A stretch of DNA of 64,000 nucleotides from Cliona cf. orientalis (lineage: Eukaryota > Porifera > Demospongiae > Clionaida > Clionaidae), in NCBI GenBank assembly GCA_963930775.1, contig OZ005690.1, positions 10,752,411 through 10,816,410 of the forward strand. The letters are read 5' to 3'. The translations under genes and the position numbers were made by a program. Shown here in pieces: positions 57,143 to 64,000 of the stretch (positions are counted from its first letter, which is position 1; the number at the start of each line of letters is the position of its first letter). The notes under the pieces were generated by a model. The model saw only the letters and a list, made by a program, of their open reading frames with translations. It was not told the DNA's origin and did no database searches.

Positions 57143-59856
57143 ATGAACCTACAGTCAATAGCTCTATTTAATTCGTGGATATTGATCCTTATCATCCAGT
57201 CATCAGATCAAGGTATGCCTGCAGTGTTTAAATTTAGCTTAATGCTGAACGTGTATGCTCTATATATAGCTTGTGCATGAAGATGGTGATATTCGTTTAA
57301 GTGGAGGTAGGCATTATCGAGAGGGAAGAGTGGAGGTCTGTAGAAACCAGCAGTGGGGGAGAGTCTGTGATGATGCCTGGGATGAAAATGATGCTGCTGT
57401 TGCATGCAGGCAACTTGGACTTTCGGAAGAAGGTATCAAAATTCAGTGTTAATATTGCATGTTCTACAATATCTGATTCAGGTGCTGAAGCAATAATTAA
57501 TATTATGGAGTCAGCTCCAGATCTAGATCCTAGTACACTTTCGTTCTTTGCTCTGGATGATGTGGGATGCAATGGATCAGAGAGAAACTTATTAGATTGT
57601 CTGCCTAAGCACAACTGTATTACAACAGCAGGTGAAGAGATATTGCTGGCGTACAGTGCTTACGTAAAGGTATGGAAGATCAAATTAACAGCAGCTGATA
57701 AAAATTACGTGTTTTCACTGGCCTGTTTTAGGAGTTAAACTAGAGTATGGACCCATCCAAGAAAGCAATAACACTTTGATCACAGTGAATGCCACACAAG
57801 AGGGTAATGCTGCACTATTTTGCTCAACTGATAGAGAAAAATGTTGTGTTAAAGAGTTCAATATACCTGGAAGCTGGTTCTTACCTAATGGATCAAAGAT
57901 ATCATCATCATCAACTAACACATCACTTTATAATATTGCTTTGGGAGACCAAACTGTGGGATTGAATATTAGTCCTGACTTACCTAGGGGGCTTTACCAC
58001 TGTGAGATGATGGACAGAGATAACATGACTCACCACCTCTATGCTGGTATTTACCTTGAAGATGAAGGTACTATGCAGTACATGCTAAAAATAATAATAG
58101 CTAATGTATTATTAGCCAAAGGGCTGTTAATTGATAAGAACTTAATATTCTAGGAAAAGTGACTAACGTATCTGTTAAGTATGACAGAACAAGTCAAACC
58201 ATCACCTGTACATCAACTGGTGGACCAGCCACAGATGTTACTTGGTCAAAAGACAACATAAATATCAGATTTACTATGGGAGGTATTTATGAACACTCAC
58301 AGATCATCATAAACACAACTAGTGCTACTTATGAGAACAGGTTGAGAATTGTTGATAAGTCATCAGAAGCAGCCGGGACCTACACATGTCAAGTCATAAA
58401 CTCCAGGGGAAGTGTGAATGGGAATTTATATATATAAGGTAACTATTATGCAAAAGACAGCTGTAATCAATAATTATTATTATGAAAATTCAGTATGCAG
58501 AGATCTAGAACTCAGGATTAACAACAAAAGTGATGTCCATAGAAGTATTGTGGAGGTGTGCATCAATGACCAATGGCATGAAGCAAAACGTAGCATGCTT
58601 GTAGCAAACAGCTCTCAACCACTACAAGACATCTCTGTCATGATAGCAGATTCAACTTCAGTGATGATAAAATGGTCTGGGAAGCAGTCTAGTCCCAATG
58701 ATAAAAATATCAGTGGATATGATTTATCATGCACAGCATCATCACTATCTGATCACGGGCAGATCCATGAAGTGAGAGTACCCAACATTAGCACAAGTAC
58801 CACTAGGGTCCAGGTCAGTGGATTACTACCAGGCACAGCATACCAGTGCTGTGTCAATGCACACATACAGACAAACACTCCACTTGACCTGATAAGCTCC
58901 AATTGTGTCACAATGTCAACAACAAAATCCGAGAAAGTTTGTAGCTGTGGTGACTCTTTTGAATTAGCTGCTGGACTTGGGGCTGGACTTGGTCTCCTAC
59001 TGATTGTAGTATGTGTGGGATCAATACTTATCAACATGTTTCTCGTAAAGCGTTTACTAAAGGAGAAAGATCAAGGCACTAACTTAAAGGTGTTAACAAA
59101 TCAGTAAGTAGATAACAAATATATAGAACTGACTAGCTATCTCTTCCTTCCTCTCTAAGCATTAAGTCTTTCATTATCTTTAAACCTATTGATGTTACAT
59201 TAATATCGACATTGATATTCTTTTGATCACGGTATCCCCTAATAGCTGCATATAGTGACACAGTGATCTAACCACTCTATTCCAGACACCCCTGTGGCAG
59301 CTTAAAGTGCAATGAATAAAGGAGCTAGGTGTCCTCATTAATTTTCAGTGATAGTTTTTATATACTTAGCTATAGGAGCATGCATAGTATCCTGATTGAG
59401 GGAGATGCCCTTATTTCAGGGGTAGGGATTCCACTGTACACCATAAATCATGATTATTATATTTTTATAGAGTGCTAGCTTGATGAAGATGATTCTGATC
59501 ACGATGAGCGCTTGGTTGGCAACCCCATCTACGGTGACTCCTTACCTGGGGCGAATGAAAACACTGAAACCACTGAGAGAGAAAGCTACGACGTTCTTCG
59601 CCATAACATTGGAGCAATGCAACAGGGAGTGATTCCTATGGGAGCGTATGAAACAATCAGTAATCTTCCCAATAGAGCCAGCGGCGAAAGAGATAGTCCA
59701 GTGCTACAGGGAGATGATGCATCCGCGTATGCTAAACTTGAAGCTGAGGGTGTAGCAGTTGGTGAAATTGAAATTGCTGATGAAGGTGTGAATCCTGGAG
59801 TTGAAGAAAATGAGTTGTCAATGAGATCACCGTATGCTAACATTTTGTCCTTGTGA
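57143..59856 (+). pseudogene. SRCR-Ig-FN3 receptor, class A, multiply frameshifted
   Basis: Closest relative is the intact gene at 17069 (same leader MNLQSIALFNSWILIL). Exon equivalents: 57143-57212, 57270-57432, 57482-57669, 57732-58067, 58154-58440, 58494-59103, 59471-59856. Lesions: four extra bases (CATG) near the start of SRCR half 1; two extra bases near the end of SRCR half 2; CAA to TAA at the last codon of Ig2; four extra bases (CTAG) at the start of the tail. The rest of each exon is open, with tail motifs NPIY, YDVL, YETI, YAKL and YANI. An alternative acceptor just after the CATG insertion could rescue SRCR half 1, but not the other lesions. Decay postdates the duplication. Confidence 0.8.
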
Positions 59857-61326
59857 TTAAGAATAGGTCCAGATACAGGAACACTATGTGAATTAATTGT
59901 AATAATTATTATGCCTCTATACCCTTTAGTGTAGCCACCGTAACAATTTAATATCTCTGCAGAACTATCATGATAATAACATTATTGGTAAGATTACTCA
60001 GTTTGTAAGCAAATTTAAGTGAATTTTAATAACCTCATTTAAGTTTATCATTGATAGGATCATTGCCATTATCATGAATTATGTTTATTAACCATCACAG
60101 TTATTAGATAGCCATTGTCAATATCATTAGTAGCTAGCTTTACCGTCAATCAGAGCTAGTCATATAGATTCATAGTCTAAGACTAGTTACTTCTCCTGGA
60201 GATGATAAACATTGCAGTATACTGTTTCTGTTTGAATATCGATCATCTCAAGCAACTCATGCAGTTACGTTAATACCCTATACCGTTGTGATAATACAAT
60301 AATATAGGTACGATACCTCTATGTTAGTAAATTGAGATTTGAAAGCTAATAATTATACTCAGTCTCTATATATATACATTAGTTAATAAGTTAGAAAAAC
60401 AGGCTATGTGTTTTTGCAAAGTATATGATCAGTGCTGATGTTATTTTGGAAATTGAAAGTGAAAAACAGTTATTATAATAATAATGGGTTCAGTGACCAG
60501 ACAGAGAGAGATTGTGACTGTGTAGGCATAATTACTTTGAGTAGGTATACTGTAGACGGTACCATCTGGCCATAGGAGCCGCGTCTCACTGGCATGACTA
60601 TAAAATTAATACCGAAAATTTGCGGGGAATGTTTGAAAAAACAAGCAACACTGTAGTTACTTGGAAAGCTGCATGGGACTTTTTTGAATGACATTGTGCA
60701 TGGCTACAGTGAATTGAAAAATTCATGGAAACTGCATTTACCCAAAAGAATCGAAAAGTGGCATAAACATTACTATAGGTATAGCTACCCTAATTCCATA
60801 GCCACTATATCTCACAGATCAAATCATGCTAGCAATCCCCTTCCTCTCCCACGAGTTCTGAAAGACAGGAGCTGATGATGATTCTTCTGTGTATGCTAAA
60901 CTGGGGGCTGTGGGCACTGATTAGTGAAACACTGGAGATCGAGAATGTGATGTTTGGAGTTAGCAATGAGTCAGTAGAATGTATTATAAAATTAATACTG
61001 GTAGCTAAAACATCACGTTAGCAGTACATGTAATGTGATAAAACATTACAATACCCAATACTGGGACACACCCACATTAATTTGGTATCTTTAATAGCAA
61101 TAATTATTGTGCAAAATGATACAGGTATCCATGGCGTATACTTGAATCTATATATAGAACTTCATTATTAATTTTGTATGAATCACATGTAGCTAGCTAC
61201 TTAGCGAGGTCACTACACTAATTATGAAACCAGTAATTATTCCACTTAATATTAATCATCTACTCTTTCTTCGGGTTAGTAGTAGCTAACAAAGTTATTG
61301 CAGTAACTGTATTGTTTCCAGCTAGC
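59857..61326. other. 3' flank of class A locus with relic tail exon
   Basis: Same ~600-bp flank as after 19840 and 29839. Relic at 60865-60925 encodes TGADDDSSVYAKLGAVGTD then stop. No complete gene. Confidence 0.6.
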
Positions 61327-63758
61327 TCAGTGACTTGCTATTGGAGTATCACTGACAGCTACTTGATGTCTTGGTTTATTTCCATCGAGACCAGTCACTT
61401 CATAGGATACAGCAGCTGTGTCTCCTCTGGCTGTGGTTGTAACAGTAGGGTTGGTGCCAGTGGGACATGTTATTGTCCGTTGTTGAGGAGTGTGTTGCAT
61501 GGAAATGTTGTAGATGGGATTGGCTACCAAGTCATACTCTTCAGTGACGCTGTGTAAAAAAGAGAGGGAATAATAATAATATTATTACTATATTATTACT
61601 TAATCTAGTCCAATAGCTGACCCTTGTTGTGGAGTGGAGATATTGTAAACGGGGTTAGCTACCACGTCATACTCTTCAGTGACTCTGCATGTAAGAAAGA
61701 GAGAAATAACGAATAACTATTGGAATGCTTACTGAGAGGAAGGAAGCGGCACAAGTATAGTAGCCAGCTCTGTAGAGATTATTATCTACTTACTGATTTG
61801 TTGATGAAAATTTCACTTTAGTGCCTCGATCTTTCTCCTAATTAAGTAAACACTTTACAAGAAATATGTTGATTAGTATTGATCCCACGCACACTACAAT
61901 GAGTAGTCCATACCCAAGTCCGGCAGCTAATTCAAAAGAGTCACCACAGCTACTAACTTTATCAGATTTTGATGTTGAAACTGTGACACAATTGGAGCTT
62001 ATCAGATCAAGTGGAGTGTTTGTCTGTATGTGTGCATTGACACAGCACTGGTATGACGTGCCTGGTAGTAATCCACTGACCTGGACCCTAGTGGTACTTG
62101 TACTAATGTTGGGTACTCTCACTTCATGGATCTGCCCGTGATCAGATAGAGATGATGTTGTGCATGTTAAGTCATATCTACTGATGTTTTCATCATTTTC
62201 ATCATTGCTGCCCAGACCATTTTATCATCACTGAATGTGAATCTGCTATCATGACAGAGATGTCTTGTAGTGGTTGAGAATTGTTTACTAAAAGCATGCT
62301 ACGTTTTACTTCATGCCATTGGTCATCAATGCATATCTCCAGAGTACTCCCGTGGACATCACTTTTGTTCTTGATCCTGAGCTCCATATCTCTGCATACT
62401 ATATTATTATTGCTTATACAGCTATCATTAATTTTGCATAATAGTTAGTTACCTTGTATGTATAAATTCCCATTTACGCCTCCCCTGGGGTTTGTGACTT
62501 CACATGTGTAATTCCCGGCTACTTCTGATGACTTGTCAACAATTCTCAACCTGTTCTCATAAGTAGCACTAGTTGTGTTTATGATGATCTGTGAGTGTTC
62601 ATAAAGATCTCCCATAGTCAATCTGATATTTACGTTGTCCTTTGACCAAGTAACATCTGTGGCTGGTCCACCAGTTGATGTACAGGTGATGGTTTGACTT
62701 GTTCTGTCATACTGAACAGTTACATTAGTCACATGTCCTATTGAATTCACATCAAATATATAAAAAGCTCAGAGTCTTTGACTATATAATCAATTAGGAT
62801 ATACCTTCATCTTCAGGGTAAATATACCAGCATAGAGATGGTGAGTGATGTTTTCCCTATCCATCATCTCACAGTGGTAAATTCCACTAGGTAATTCAGC
62901 ACTATCCGTAATGTTCAATCCCACAGTTTGGCTCCCCAACACAATGTGGAGTGGTTGAGTGTTAGTTGATATTTTTGACCCATTTGGCAAGAACCAGCTT
63001 CCAGGAATATTGAACTCATCAATGCAACAATTTTCTCTATCGGTTGAACAAAACAGTGCTGCATTATTCCCTTGAATGCCATTCACTGTAATTAAAGTGT
63101 TATTGCTTTCTTGGTTGGGTCCATACTCTACTCTGACTCCTATAAAATTTAAAAACAGCCCAGTGAGAAAATGTAATGAATTTTATCAGCCGCTAAAATT
63201 TTGATCTTCATCCATACCTTTACGTAAGCACTGTACGCCAGCATTCTCTTCACCTGCTCTCATAATATCACAGTTGTGGTGAGGCAGACAATCTAATAAG
63301 TTGCTCTCTGATCCATTGCATCCCACATCATCCAGTGCAAAAAATGAAAGTGTACTAGGACCATACCACTCTGGAGTTGACTGCTTTGTATTAATTACTT
63401 CAGCACCTGAATCAGATATTGTAGAACATGCATAAAAATTATATTAACGTTAACACTGAATTGTGATACCTTCTTCTGAAAGTCCAAGTTGTCTGCACAC
63501 AACAGTGGAGTCATTAATATCCCAGGCATCACAGCAGACTCTCCCCCACTGCTGGTTTCTACAGACCTCCACTCTTCCCTCTCGATAATGCCTACCTCCA
63601 CTCAAGCGGACATCACCATCTTCACAAGCTGAAACAAGAAAGCTATACACACTAGCAAAATACTGGTGCAGAATAAAATTTAATTCTGCAGGTATACCTT
63701 GATTTGATGGCTGGATAATGACCACTATCCATACAAGAACTACTGACAGTTGGTTCAT
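61327..63758 (-). pseudogene. SRCR-Ig-FN3 receptor, class B, decayed; stop after membrane helix
   Basis: Minus-strand exons: leader 63698-63758 (MNQLSVVLVWIVVII), SRCR 63470-63628 and 63218-63406, Ig1 62805-63139, Ig2 62453-62737, FN3-transmembrane 61794-62398, alternative tail 7a 61600-61684, tail 7b 61327-61549. Ig1 has two extra bases in its last strand (AGI then frame shift). The FN3 exon is out of frame around GQQ, near 62195-62215, where several bases are lost and a GATGAA-type repeat gained. An in-frame TAG follows the helix where paralogues read KRLLKE. In tail 7b one Glu of YEEV is missing. SRCR and Ig2 are intact. Pseudogene most likely. Confidence 0.78.
61600..61684 (-). other. Alternative terminal exon 7a, class B
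   Basis: Reads [27 protein letters not shown] and TAA after the acceptor ATGCAG; same position and phase as at 34435-34519. Confidence 0.65.
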
Positions 63759-64000
63759 TGCAATATCAAGGATGATTCATAGACAGTCAAATTTGATATC
63801 AGTCAGAGCATGAAGTCTTGAAGGCAATGATATTAACACTCCAAGTTCAACCTGCTTGTAGCTATCGTGTTAATGAGTGGACATAATTCAGCTTCTCTAG
63901 TAATTAAAAGCTAATCATATCTATAGCTTTACTGTATCGAAAAGTATAATATAATAGTTATGATTATGCTGTTATACAATATGCCAAATTATTATTGGCT
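63759..64000. other. Upstream region of class B locus
   Basis: Matches the upstream sequence of the class B loci at 25940 and 37125 (CTGCTTGTAGCTATCGTGTT and following). Cut by the window end before the conserved element. Confidence 0.55.

Overview
The window looks like nuclear DNA of a marine invertebrate, most likely a demosponge. It is AT-rich, has short GT-AG introns (about 50-450 nt), is full of miniature inverted-repeat transposons, and carries a TKL-type kinase-coiled-coil-kelch gene of a kind I associate with sponge genomes. The organism call is inference; no rRNA or mitochondrial marker is present.

The dominant content is a tandem cluster of thirteen related cell-surface receptor loci. 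Each is built from seven exons joined by phase-1 introns, with the last junction in phase 2: signal peptide; SRCR half 1; SRCR half 2; Ig-like domain 1; Ig-like domain 2; a short SRCR-like stub plus an FN3 domain and a transmembrane helix; and a cytoplasmic tail. Five loci read open from ATG to stop: 17069-19840 (+), 27054-29839 (+), 34171-36593 (-), 45844-48523 (+) and 49024-52109 (-). One is cut by the window edge (1-999, +). One kinase-kelch locus and six receptor loci carry frameshifts, stops or insertions: 3047-5645 (-), 5939-9655 (- kinase-kelch), 13064-15342 (-), 21197-25939 (-), 38171-41516 (+), 57143-59856 (+) and 61327-63758 (-). The cluster appears to be in active birth-and-death turnover.

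The receptors fall into two main tail classes. Plus-strand 'A' genes have a long tail with one NPxY and four YxxL/I motifs, several of them ITIM-like. Minus-strand 'B' genes have a short tail with NPIY and YEEV. In four B loci a second, shorter terminal exon (NPxY only, or decayed) lies between the transmembrane exon and the main tail exon. B and A genes sit head to head as divergent pairs, and several of the shared intergenic regions carry mirror copies of one conserved upstream element. This resembles a paired-receptor arrangement with alternative signalling tails; function is inferred, with immune-type or self/non-self recognition the most natural hypothesis.

The rest is mobile DNA. It includes a nested pair of TIR elements inside the kinase-kelch gene (6054-7452 with 6765-7215), a 2.9-kb TIR element with nested insertions (9956-12876), and a 2.1-kb foldback element inside an FN3 exon (21976-24107). 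A Penelope-like retroelement with an SR-rich ORF1, a reverse transcriptase and inverted flanks lies at 30456-33547, and a satellite-bearing foldback element at 42265-43543. Numerous MITEs are confirmed by target-site duplications or by paralogous empty sites. Short perfect palindromes recur, two of them made of receptor coding sequence.
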